In this document: piece by piece, positions 24,837-32,140 of the stretch
Layout: each line of letters opens with the position of its first letter
Numbering within the stretch: position 1 is the first letter of the stretch
DNA from: an uncultured Clostridia bacterium
GTDB lineage: Bacteria > Bacillota > Clostridia > Lachnospirales > CAG-274
Direction of reading: 5' to 3'
Assembly: GCA_947589665.1 (NCBI GenBank)
Contig: CANQBJ010000013.1
Coordinates: 1-44,298, forward strand
DNA: 44,298 nucleotides
Made by a program: the position numbers and the translations under genes
The notes under the pieces: generated by a model
Told to the model about the DNA's origin: nothing
Databases searched by the model: none
What the model saw: only the letters and a program-made list of their open reading frames with translations

Positions 24837-26033
24837 TCATTCACCTTTTTCTCTTACCTCAGCCGTAAATCTGCCCTTGTTGAGCCTTACGCTGACAAGC
24901 TCGCCCACATTGATATTCTCCGAAGAGGATATTATATTATCCTCCCTGTCATATACAAGGGAATAGCCCTTCTTCATAATATTGAGAGGCGAGCGGTTTT
25001 CTATATTGTCTATACTGTTTTTAAGTATCAGTCTGCTCCCCTTTATCCTGTTTTCAACAAGATAAGAAAGCCTGTCATAAATATTGCCGACATACATCTG
25101 CCTGTCGTATATATTCTGTTCAAAGTTCTTAAAGGCATAGCTGCCTGCCGCATGACCGTATCTTGTCCTAAGCGCCGTCAATCTGTTCTGCACGGAAACG
25201 GAAATTCTGTTATACAGACCGGCAACGGCTTTGCTTATACTGTCCTCAGAGGGTACAGCTATTTCCGCTGCCGCCGAAGGTGTTGCCGCTCTCACATCTG
25301 CTATAAAGTCCGCAATGGTAAAGTCTGTTTCATGGCCTACCGCAGATATTACGGGTATCTGCGATTCAAATATGGCTCTTGCCACTATTTCCTCATTGAA
25401 TGCCCACAGATCCTCTATAGAGCCGCCGCCTCGTCCTGCAATTATGGTATCTGCCTTACCCCATTCATTTACAGCCTTTATAGCCCTTACTATATCGGGG
25501 GCGGCGCCCTTGCCCTGTACAAGAACAGGCACCACAACTATTTCAACATTGGGATTTCTTCTGCCCGCTACCTTTATTATATCCCTTACAGCCGCTCCCG
25601 TGGGAGATGTTATAACGGCTATGCACTTGGGATATGCAGGTATAGGTCTTTTGTATTTCTCATCAAATACTCCTGACTTTTCAAGCCTTGCCTTAAGCTG
25701 TTCATATGCCATATAAAGAGCGCCTATTCCCGCAGGCTCCATAGATATGACATAAATCTGATACTGTCCCGTCTTTTCGTAGAGAGAAACATATCCTCTT
25801 ACAAGGACCTTCATACCGCTTTCAGGCATAAAATCAAGCCTTGACGCATTTTGTCTGAACATAACGGCGCTTATTGCCGCCTCGCTGTCCTTAAGGGTAA
25901 AATACATATGACCGCTGGAGTGCAGCTTGAAATTTGAAATTTCCGCCTCTATATATATATCGCTAAGAAAGGGATCGTTTTCAAATACTCTTCTTATATA
26001 GCTGTTTATCTGCGAAACCGTATATACCTTCAT
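24837..26033 (-). CDS. xseA: Exodeoxyribonuclease VII large subunit
   Basis: 398 residues. The N-terminal OB fold (about 1-100) includes FKLHSSGHMYFTLKD. The catalytic domain includes AVITSPTGAAVRDI, GRGGGSIEDLWAFN and AVGHETDFTIADF, all hallmark motifs. Partner XseB overlaps its 3' end. The enzyme digests single-stranded DNA from both ends. Confidence 0.96.
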   Translation of the reverse strand: MKVYTVSQINSYIRRVFENDPFLSDIYIEAEISNFKLHSSGHMYFTLKDSEAAISAVMFRQNASRLDFMPESGMKVLVRGYVSLYEKTGQYQIYVISMEPAGIGALYMAYEQLKARLEKSGVFDEKYKRPIPAYPKCIAVITSPTGAAVRDIIKVAGRRNPNVEIVVVPVLVQGKGAAPDIVRAIKAVNEWGKADTIIAGRGGGSIEDLWAFNEEIVARAIFESQIPVISAVGHETDFTIADFIADVRAATPSAAAEIAVPSEDSISKAVAGLYNRISVSVQNRLTALRTRYGHAAGSYAFKNFEQNIYDRQMYVGNIYDRLSYLVENRIKGSRLILKNSIDNIENRSPLNIMKKGYSLVYDREDNIISSSENINVGELVSVRLNKGRFTAEVREKGE

Positions 26034-26034
26034 A

Positions 26035-26445
26035 CTATTTTCCCCTGCTGCCTGCCACCTTTACCAAAACGGCATTTATAAATGAAGGCGCCTTGTCATC
26101 ACTGAAGGACTTGCTCAGTTCTACAGCCTCGTTTACAGCAACTCCGTCGGGTATGTCGTCGTTGAACATGATCTCATACACACCTATGCGGAGTATTGCC
26201 AGGTCTGTCTTGGGAAGTCTGTCTACCCGCCAGCCTATTGAAAAGCTGTCAATAACGGCATCTATATCCTCTATGTTTCTTACTATGTCCTTATATTCAT
26301 GCTCTATATAGCCTGCCGTATCTTTGGAAAGGTCGGCATATTCTTCATTATAGGTAGCTATTATTTCATCTGTATTTACTTCTTCCTGAAATTCTGTCTG
26401 GAATACCAGATTAAAGATATGCTTTCTGGCTTCTCTTCTTTTCAT
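26035..26445 (-). CDS. nusB: Transcription antitermination factor NusB
   Basis: 136 residues of the all-helical NusB family (RREARKHIFNLVFQTEFQ at the start; DDIPDGVAVNEAVELSK and APSFINAVL near the end). It binds boxA RNA with S10 in rRNA antitermination. One base separates it from xseA and two from the Asp23 gene. Confidence 0.95.
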   Translation of the reverse strand: MKRREARKHIFNLVFQTEFQEEVNTDEIIATYNEEYADLSKDTAGYIEHEYKDIVRNIEDIDAVIDSFSIGWRVDRLPKTDLAILRIGVYEIMFNDDIPDGVAVNEAVELSKSFSDDKAPSFINAVLVKVAGSRGK

Positions 26446-26447
26446 TT

Positions 26448-26816
26448 CTATTCAACCTCTGCTTCCGAAGTTTCCTTTGGAACAATGTCTATTATCTCGA
26501 TATTTACACTTGCACAGTCAAGACCTGTCATGCTGTCTATGTTGTCCCTTATCTTGTTTTGTACCTTTTCGGCTATTTCAACGGCATTATATCCGCTGTA
26601 TACAGCCAGGCCTACATTGACGTCAAGGCTTTCCCCTTCTGTTTTAAGGCTGACTCCCTTTACGGCTCTTTTGTTCAGAACATTTCTTATATCGGGAGCC
26701 TGAGATGACACATAGGCGACGCCCTCTGTTTCAAGAGCCGATGTCTTTATTATCTTGGACACAACCTCACTGCTTATTACTACATTGGATTTAGATGCTT
26801 CCTTTTCCTTATCCAT
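26448..26816 (-). CDS. Asp23/Gls24 (YqhY-like) family protein
   Basis: 122 residues with the Asp23 core (VVSKIIKTSALETEGVAYVS, then DVNVGLAVYSGYNAVEIA). YqhY homologues sit before nusB across Firmicutes and are linked to lipid metabolism and envelope stress. It is the first gene of the 12-gene run and has a promoter about 50 bases upstream. Confidence 0.93.
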   Translation of the reverse strand: MDKEKEASKSNVVISSEVVSKIIKTSALETEGVAYVSSQAPDIRNVLNKRAVKGVSLKTEGESLDVNVGLAVYSGYNAVEIAEKVQNKIRDNIDSMTGLDCASVNIEIIDIVPKETSEAEVE

Positions 26817-26844
26817 AACAAAACCTCCTCTGTTATTCCCTATT

Positions 26845-26856
26845 ACCCTATAGGGT
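26845..26856. promoter_or_regulatory. Perfect 12-bp palindrome in the asp23 leader
   Basis: ACCCTATAGGGT is a perfect dyad lying just after the predicted start of the asp23 operon transcript and before its ribosome binding site. It could be a repressor operator or a minor hairpin; the protein that would bind it is unknown. Confidence 0.4.
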
Positions 26857-26867
26857 CATTAATAGTA

Positions 26868-26895
26868 ATTATAACACATATTCCATATTTTTCAA
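26868..26895 (-). promoter_or_regulatory. Predicted promoter of the asp23-recN run
   Basis: Minus-strand TTGAAA (26895-26890), a 16-base spacer and TATAAT (26873-26868). It precedes Asp23 by about 50 bases. Confidence 0.6.
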
Positions 26896-26920
26896 CAATA
26901 AGTTTTATGTTATATGCAGA

Positions 26921-26949
26921 TTGTAATTATGCCAAAGTTATGTTAAAAT
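26921..26949 (+). promoter_or_regulatory. Predicted promoter of rdgB-yfcE-tex
   Basis: TTGTAA (26921-26926), a 17-base spacer and TAAAAT (26944-26949), about 30 bases before the rdgB start. It is divergent from the asp23 promoter. Confidence 0.5.
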
Positions 26950-26979
26950 ATATTTAACACTATAATGCGAGGTATATAT

Positions 26980-27576
26980 ATGAAAAGGATCATATTTGCA
27001 ACAAAGAACAAAGACAAGCTAAAGGAAATACGGGCTAAGCTCCCCGACTATGAGGTTATAGGCATGGAGGATGCGGGGATAGATATGGATATAGATGAAA
27101 ACGGTATGACCTTTGAGGAAAATGCCGTTATAAAGGCTGAGGCTATTGCAGACCTGTGTCACGGCATTGTAATTGCCGACGATTCAGGACTTGAAATAGA
27201 TTATCTCAACAAAGCGCCGGGAGTACTCTCTGCCAGATTTTTAGGTCACGATACCTCCTACGACTTCAAAAACGCAAAGATACTTGAAATGCTTAAGGAC
27301 GTTCCGGACGAAAAGAGGACCGCCCGATTTGTATGCGCCATGGCTCTTGCCTGTCCCGACAGGGAAACAAGGGTTGTAAGGGCTGCAATTGAAGGCATTA
27401 TAGGTCATAGTATAACGGGAGATAAGGGTTTTGGCTACGATCCCATATTCTACGTGCCTGAGCTTAAAAAGACAACAGCCCAGCTTTCCATGGAGGAGAA
27501 GAATAAAATAAGCCACAGAGGAAAAGCTCTTGATATGATAAGGAGGATACTGGATGAGGATACTTGTGATAAGTGA
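26980..27576 (+). CDS. rdgB: XTP/dITP diphosphatase (RdgB/HAM1)
   Basis: 198 residues. It removes non-canonical purine nucleotides (dITP, XTP) by pyrophosphohydrolysis. Visible motifs are the N-terminal FATKNKDKLKEI, DDSGLEID, GFGYDPIFYVPE and SHRGKAL. ATG 26980 is chosen because GAGGT lies seven bases upstream; ATG 26965 is upstream of that site. Its end overlaps yfcE by 23 bases. Confidence 0.95.
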   Translation: MKRIIFATKNKDKLKEIRAKLPDYEVIGMEDAGIDMDIDENGMTFEENAVIKAEAIADLCHGIVIADDSGLEIDYLNKAPGVLSARFLGHDTSYDFKNAKILEMLKDVPDEKRTARFVCAMALACPDRETRVVRAAIEGIIGHSITGDKGFGYDPIFYVPELKKTTAQLSMEEKNKISHRGKALDMIRRILDEDTCDK

Positions 27577-28042
27577 TACCCACAGAAGTCTGGGCAAGGT
27601 CTATTCAGTGCTTAAGGATATAAACGATAAAATAGATGCCGTCATACACTGCGGTGATGTGGTGGAGGATGTATACAGGCTGAAATCAATGTATCCCGAC
27701 CTTAAGTTCTACAAGGTAAAAGGAAATTGTGATTACGGCTCCTCAGAGCCTGATGAAGAGACCTTTATATTATGCGGAAAGAAATTTTTCATTACTCACG
27801 GCCATAACTACAGTGTACACTGGAGTACAGACAGGCTTTATTACAAAGCCCTTGAGGTAGGCGCAGATATATGCGTATACGGGCATACGCATATTCCGAG
27901 CATTGAAAACTGCAATGGTATAATACTTATGAATCCGGGCAGTCTTTCTCAGCCCAGAGGCGGAAGTACTTACAGCTATGGCATAATAAAGATAGAAAAC
28001 GGAGTTATAGAACCCACAATAGTTGAATATAAACAGAGGTAA
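27554..28042 (+). CDS. YfcE/MJ0936-family metallophosphoesterase
   Basis: 162 residues of the small calcineurin-like phosphodiesterase family. Metal ligands are in SDTH, HCGD, GNCD, THGH and GHTH, in the canonical order. It is translationally coupled to rdgB, a pairing common in Firmicutes; the physiological substrate is unknown. Confidence 0.92.
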   Translation: MRILVISDTHRSLGKVYSVLKDINDKIDAVIHCGDVVEDVYRLKSMYPDLKFYKVKGNCDYGSSEPDEETFILCGKKFFITHGHNYSVHWSTDRLYYKALEVGADICVYGHTHIPSIENCNGIILMNPGSLSQPRGGSTYSYGIIKIENGVIEPTIVEYKQR

Positions 28043-28045
28043 ATT

Positions 28046-30190
28046 ATGGATATTATCAAAACACTTGCAGAGGAATTTAAAATAAAGGAAGCACAGGTTG
28101 AAAATACGGTAAAGCTTATAGACGAAGGCAGCACCATTCCTTTTATAGCCAGATACAGAAAAGAGATGACAGGCTCTCTTGACGATGTTATATTAAGAGA
28201 GCTTTCCGACAGGCTTATATATCTGAGAAATTTAGATGAAAAAAGAGAACAGGTCAGAAAGCTAATAGCGGAACAGGAGCAGCTTACAGACGAAATAAAT
28301 GCCGCTCTTGACAAGGCTAAGACGGTCACGGAGATAGACGATATATACAGACCCTTCAGACCCAAGAGAAGAACAAGAGCAACTATTGCAAAGGAAAAGG
28401 GTCTTGAGCCTTTGGCGGAGACTATACTCCTTCAGCTTACGGATATACCTGTTGAAGAAGAGGCAAAGAAATATATTGATGCCGAAAAGGAGGTCAATAC
28501 CACAGATGATGCCATAGCAGGGGCTATGGATATAATTGCCGAAAAAATATCTGACGATGCAGAGTACAGAGCCATTATAAGAAATCTGTCTATGAGCGGA
28601 GTTGTGACGGTAAAGGCTGTTGACGAAGAGGCTGAGTCCGTATATGAAATGTATTACGACTACAGCGAGCCTATTAAGAAAATTCCGGGACACAGGATAC
28701 TTGCCATAAACAGAGGCGAAAAAGAAAAGGTCCTTTCCGTCAAAATAGAGCCTCCCATTGAGGCAATATATAAAAGGCTGGAAAACAAAATAATAAAGGG
28801 AAATCCTTATACAGACCATATATTAAAGGCTGTTATAGACGACAGCTACAAAAGACTTATTGCTCCCGCCATTGAGCGCGAGATAAGAAACGGACTTACA
28901 GAAAAGGCAGAGGAAACAGGTATCAAGGTATTCGGCGAAAACCTTAAGCAGCTGTTGCTGCAGCCGCCTATTAAGGATAAAACAGTGCTTGCTCTCGACC
29001 CGGGCTACAGGACAGGCTGTAAGGTAGCGGTAGTTGACGGAATAGGAAAAGTACTGGACACGGGAGTTATATATCCTGTTCCTCCCCATAACAAGGTGGA
29101 GCAGGCAGAGAAGATAATACTCAATATGATCAAAAAGCACGGTGTTGAGATAATTGCCATAGGCAACGGTACGGCATCAAGGGAGACCGAGCTTTTTGCT
29201 GTAAACCTTATTAAAAAGGCAAAGCTTGACGTAAGCTACATTATAGTAAATGAGGCAGGCGCCTCCGTATATTCGGCATCCAAGCTTGGTTCACAGGAAT
29301 TCCCCGACTTTGACGTTGCTCTGAGAAGTGCCGTAAGCCTTGGCAGAAGATTGCAGGACCCTCTTGCGGAGCTTGTCAAGATAGAGCCTAAGAGCATAGG
29401 TGTAGGCCAGTATCAGCATGATATGAACCAGAAAAGACTGAGCGAGGCTCTGGGCGGTGTTGTAGAGGACTGCGTAAACAGTGTAGGAGTTGACCTTAAC
29501 ACTGCGTCCCCTTCACTTTTATCCTATGTATCAGGTATAAACGGTACTATCGCCAAAAATGTGCTTGCCTACAGAGAGGAAAACGGCAAATTCAGTTCAA
29601 GGAAAGAGCTTATGAAGGTTGCAAAGCTGGGACCCAAGGCATATGAGCAATGCGCAGGCTTTTTAAGAATAACAGACGGCACGGAACCCCTTGACAACAC
29701 AGGTGTTCACCCCGAAAGCTACAAGGCGGCGCAAGAGCTTATCGAGATATGCGGCTATAAGCCTGAGGATATAAAGGGTACAGGGCTTAAGGGCATAGGC
29801 TCTAAGGTCAGAGATAAGAATAAAATGGCAGAACAGCTTGGTATAGGTGTGCCTACTCTTACGGACATTATAAAGGAGCTTGAAAAGCCCGGCAGAGACC
29901 CAAGGGATGAAATGCCCAAGCCTATACTTAAAAGCGATATACTCTCCATAGAGGACCTTAAGGAAGGTATGGTGCTTAAGGGTACTGTAAGGAATGTTAT
30001 TGACTTTGGTGTATTTGTAGACATAGGTGTACATCAGGACGGACTTGTACACATTTCCCAGATATGCGACAGATATATAAAGCATCCTCTTGAGGCAGTA
30101 AGCGTAGGAGATATCGTTGATGTTAAGGTACTCAGCGCAGATGCCAAAAAGCACAGGATATCCCTTTCCATGAAGGATGTAAATAAATAA
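28046..30190 (+). CDS. tex: Tex-family RNA-binding transcription accessory protein
   Basis: 714 residues, the usual Tex length. The order is an N-terminal helical region, a YqgF-like RNase H fold (ALDPGYRTGCKVAVVD near 318), helix-hairpin-helix modules (ASPSLLSYVSGINGTIAKN) and a C-terminal S1 domain (about 642-712; GMVLKGTVRNVIDFGVFVDI). It binds nucleic acid and affects transcription and translation, with relation to eukaryotic Spt6. It begins three bases after yfcE. Confidence 0.95.
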   Translation: MDIIKTLAEEFKIKEAQVENTVKLIDEGSTIPFIARYRKEMTGSLDDVILRELSDRLIYLRNLDEKREQVRKLIAEQEQLTDEINAALDKAKTVTEIDDIYRPFRPKRRTRATIAKEKGLEPLAETILLQLTDIPVEEEAKKYIDAEKEVNTTDDAIAGAMDIIAEKISDDAEYRAIIRNLSMSGVVTVKAVDEEAESVYEMYYDYSEPIKKIPGHRILAINRGEKEKVLSVKIEPPIEAIYKRLENKIIKGNPYTDHILKAVIDDSYKRLIAPAIEREIRNGLTEKAEETGIKVFGENLKQLLLQPPIKDKTVLALDPGYRTGCKVAVVDGIGKVLDTGVIYPVPPHNKVEQAEKIILNMIKKHGVEIIAIGNGTASRETELFAVNLIKKAKLDVSYIIVNEAGASVYSASKLGSQEFPDFDVALRSAVSLGRRLQDPLAELVKIEPKSIGVGQYQHDMNQKRLSEALGGVVEDCVNSVGVDLNTASPSLLSYVSGINGTIAKNVLAYREENGKFSSRKELMKVAKLGPKAYEQCAGFLRITDGTEPLDNTGVHPESYKAAQELIEICGYKPEDIKGTGLKGIGSKVRDKNKMAEQLGIGVPTLTDIIKELEKPGRDPRDEMPKPILKSDILSIEDLKEGMVLKGTVRNVIDFGVFVDIGVHQDGLVHISQICDRYIKHPLEAVSVGDIVDVKVLSADAKKHRISLSMKDVNK

Positions 30191-30198
30191 AAAAAATA

Positions 30199-30227
30199 TT
30201 GACAAATTATAATTTTATGTATATAAT
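30199..30227 (+). promoter_or_regulatory. Perfect consensus promoter with no protein gene behind it
   Basis: TTGACA (30199-30204), exactly 17 bases, TATAAT (30222-30227). It lies nine bases past the tex stop codon and points into the gene-free region. The predicted start is about 30234, with a terminator-like hairpin beginning only about 18 bases further on. Confidence 0.7.
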
Positions 30228-30240
30228 ATTACCATACAAA

Positions 30241-30278
30241 GGCGTTGTAGCTGAGGCTTCGACGCCTCATTTTGTTTT
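30241..30278 (+). terminator. Terminator hairpin with a competing stem after the orphan promoter
   Basis: TGAGGC (30252-30257) pairs with GCCTCA (30264-30269) and is followed by TTTTGTTTT, a standard intrinsic terminator. GGCGT (30241-30245) can instead pair with ACGCC (30262-30266), which would exclude the terminator stem. A second hairpin, GATCTGT/ACAGATC (30289-30312), follows and has a nearby T run. It can also terminate tex. Confidence 0.6.
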
Positions 30279-30485
30279 ACGGTAAAATGATCTGTTTTGC
30301 GTTGGACAGATCTACCCTTTTTATTTATGACAACATCTTAAACCTTGTAAATAAAACTCCTTCCTCTGTGCTTTTATTTATGTGTTGCATCTGTAAAACA
30401 AAGTGCTGCAACGTCTTTGCTAATAAAAAAGTAAGAAATACCGTAAGACATTTCTCAGGGGAATGTATTATTAAATTTTTGTTTA

Positions 30486-30725
30486 TGTTAGTAGGTTCGA
30501 CCTCTCAGTCAGCCCCGTTCACAGTTATTTTTATTTAAACTTTTGCCGCGGCTGACAGCTCCCCTTGCGAATGGGGAGCTTTAGGTTTATGCCTTTCAAA
30601 GTCGCTAATTTACTTAGAATTAACAACAACTAAGCTGCTGTCACATCCTCGCGGTAAACGACCTCCCCTAGCGTTAGCGTCGGAGGGGAGGGGGACCATG
30701 CGTAGCATGGTGGAAGGGTCGTTTT
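30486..30725. repeat. Hairpin-rich dispersed-repeat-like (MITE-like) element
   Basis: The stretch contains CCTCTCAGTCAGC, an 8-bp stem AGCTCCCC/GGGGAGCT (30557-30580), a nested structure closed by AAACGACC/GGTCGTTT (30656-30663/30717-30724) holding CCTCCCC/GGGGAGG (30662-30668/30685-30691), and CCATGC/GCATGG (30696-30710). These phrases resemble short intergenic repeats common in Clostridia. I see no gene. Boundaries are approximate. Bases 30313-30485 are AT-rich and hold nothing I recognise. Confidence 0.55.
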
Positions 30726-30754
30726 TCTACGTTAAACAAAAATTTACCGAAAAC

Positions 30755-30804
30755 CAAAAAAACTGTCGCAACAGCTTATTTTCTCTAATGCTTATTGCGA
30801 CAGT
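30755..30804 (-). terminator. Terminator of the spoIIIA operon
   Basis: A 10-bp stem ACTGTCGCAA/TTGCGACAGT (30762-30771/30795-30804) is followed on the minus strand by a run of seven T residues. It starts 10 bases past the spoIIIAH stop codon. Confidence 0.85.
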
Positions 30805-30813
30805 CTCATTTTG

Positions 30814-31473
30814 TTATTTATTTTTTAATGGTGTTATTCTTATTTTGTCCGCTGACACTCCTGTCTTTCTCTTGACTATGTCCTCTATCTGAGCTATTTC
30901 CGCATCGGTAAGCTCGCCCTTATCCACAACTACGTCAACGGTATCATCGTCTATCCTTACATATACGTCGCCGAACCCCTTAGCCTTTATCATGGACTCT
31001 GCAGCCGTTTCCTTTTCTATCCTCTGCTGTATCTGGAGCATAGCCGTTGTTACCTCGTTCTTCTTTTCATCGTCTATTTTTTCATTGTTGAGCATTTCGT
31101 TGAGCATATCCTTCTGCTTTGATCGGGACTGTTCTCTGTCCAGCTTTGCCTGTACAAAATATGAGGAATCATTTGACGAATTTACAAACACCGCCTCCCC
31201 TGCATCAGGGTTTGCCGCCTCGTCCGTCTTGCCCTTTTTATCCTTCTTTGTCTCTGTTTCAGCCGTACCTACGGTAGTTTCCTCAGTGTCAGACGCTATT
31301 GCCACATCCTCGTCTGTAAATGCCACATCGTCTGTCAGAGCCAGTTCGCTTTCATCTGTTACCATTACTTCACTGACATTTCCCGTTGAGTCTATGTAAT
31401 TCAAGTAGCCTGCGGCGGCGATCATTACCACAAGTGCCGAAATGATAACCTGATTTTTTTTAATAGTAAACAT
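30814..31473 (-). CDS. spoIIIAH: Stage III sporulation protein AH
   Basis: 219 residues: a membrane helix at 8-26, a long acidic low-complexity linker (to about 105), then a YscJ/FliF-type ring-building domain (about 115-216) with ADKIRITPL at the end. In the model, SpoIIIAH in the mother-cell membrane joins forespore SpoIIQ to form the feeding-tube channel. It is the last gene of the spoIIIA operon and is followed by a strong terminator. The C-terminal half, not the linker, carries the family signal. Confidence 0.9.
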   Translation of the reverse strand: MFTIKKNQVIISALVVMIAAAGYLNYIDSTGNVSEVMVTDESELALTDDVAFTDEDVAIASDTEETTVGTAETETKKDKKGKTDEAANPDAGEAVFVNSSNDSSYFVQAKLDREQSRSKQKDMLNEMLNNEKIDDEKKNEVTTAMLQIQQRIEKETAAESMIKAKGFGDVYVRIDDDTVDVVVDKGELTDAEIAQIEDIVKRKTGVSADKIRITPLKNK

Positions 31474-31482
31474 AATTACCTC

Positions 31483-31959
31483 CTATTTCATTTTTAATAC
31501 TTCTATTTTATGCTCTTCAATGCCTAATAATGCCATTGTTCCTTTTATTAATTGATTTTTTACATTCTCATTGTCTGCTCCCTGAGCAGCTATTATCACT
31601 CCCTGTACTTCAGGCATATACTCCGTAAGCACAAAGGGCGTCCTGCTGCTATCGTAAACCACCTGATTTTTTACATTTGTTTCATCTCTGCCATCCTCGG
31701 CCCTGTTTTCCTCTTCGCTGTCGTAGGCAAGTATCTTTTCTCCGGAGCTGCTGTAGCTTATAAGCACCTTAACATTTCCTGCGCCCTCTACCTCGGAAAG
31801 TATTTTTTCAAGCTGACGGCTTATGTCACGGGTCTGCCTTGTGTTTTCGATCTTAGCCGCCGTCCTTGGAGTACCACTCATCATAAATATGCCTACGGCA
31901 AATATTATACCCATATATATAATGCTTTTTTTGTCTTTAAACAGTTTTTTTATATCCAA
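31483..31959 (-). CDS. spoIIIAG: Stage III sporulation protein AG
   Basis: 158 residues, shorter than the Bacillus protein (about 230), mainly through a shorter linker. One membrane helix (about 12-28) is followed by the ring-building domain, including LEKILSEVEGAGNVKVLISY and VQGVIIAAQGADNENVKNQL. It forms the large ring of the SpoIIIA channel. It begins 11 bases after the stop of a very short spoIIIAF. Confidence 0.92.
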   Translation of the reverse strand: MDIKKLFKDKKSIIYMGIIFAVGIFMMSGTPRTAAKIENTRQTRDISRQLEKILSEVEGAGNVKVLISYSSSGEKILAYDSEEENRAEDGRDETNVKNQVVYDSSRTPFVLTEYMPEVQGVIIAAQGADNENVKNQLIKGTMALLGIEEHKIEVLKMK

Positions 31960-31970
31960 TTTACCACCGC

Positions 31971-32138
31971 CTATTCAAAAAATATTTCCAATGGCTCAAG
32001 CACGATCATCACAAGTATTGCACCTGTTACAAGCCTTATATACTTCCTGTAGCTGTTGTTGGGGAATATCACTCCAACATAACTTGTAAGTATGACATAT
32101 ATAACTATTTTTGCAACATATTCCTTTATAGCTTCCAT
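31971..32138 (-). CDS. spoIIIAF: Minimal SpoIIIAF: two membrane helices, soluble domain absent
   Basis: Only 55 residues from ATG 32138, which is preceded by GAGGT and lies two bases after the spoIIIAE stop. It holds MEAIKEYVAKIVIYVILTSY, a short loop (PNNSYRKYIRLVTG) and a second helix ending LEPLEIFFE. This matches the two N-terminal helices of SpoIIIAF (for example LLPSSSMQKYAKMVV...LTP in Bacillus). The normal soluble ring-building domain, about 140 residues, is absent, and spoIIIAG starts 11 bases after the stop, so there is no space for it. The operon position makes the identity firm despite the size. In-frame codons upstream of 32138 lie inside spoIIIAE. Confidence 0.85.
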   Translation of the reverse strand: MEAIKEYVAKIVIYVILTSYVGVIFPNNSYRKYIRLVTGAILVMIVLEPLEIFFE

Positions 32139-32140
32139 AT

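Noticed and set aside
30272..30538. 88-codon open frame on the plus strand in the tex-spoIIIAH gap
   Set aside because: No ribosome binding site, Cys/Phe-rich random composition, and it runs into the hairpin-rich repeat.
30228..30810. Possible tmRNA, 6S RNA or SRP RNA gene in the gap after tex
   Set aside because: None of the characteristic sequences or end pairings of those RNAs could be found.
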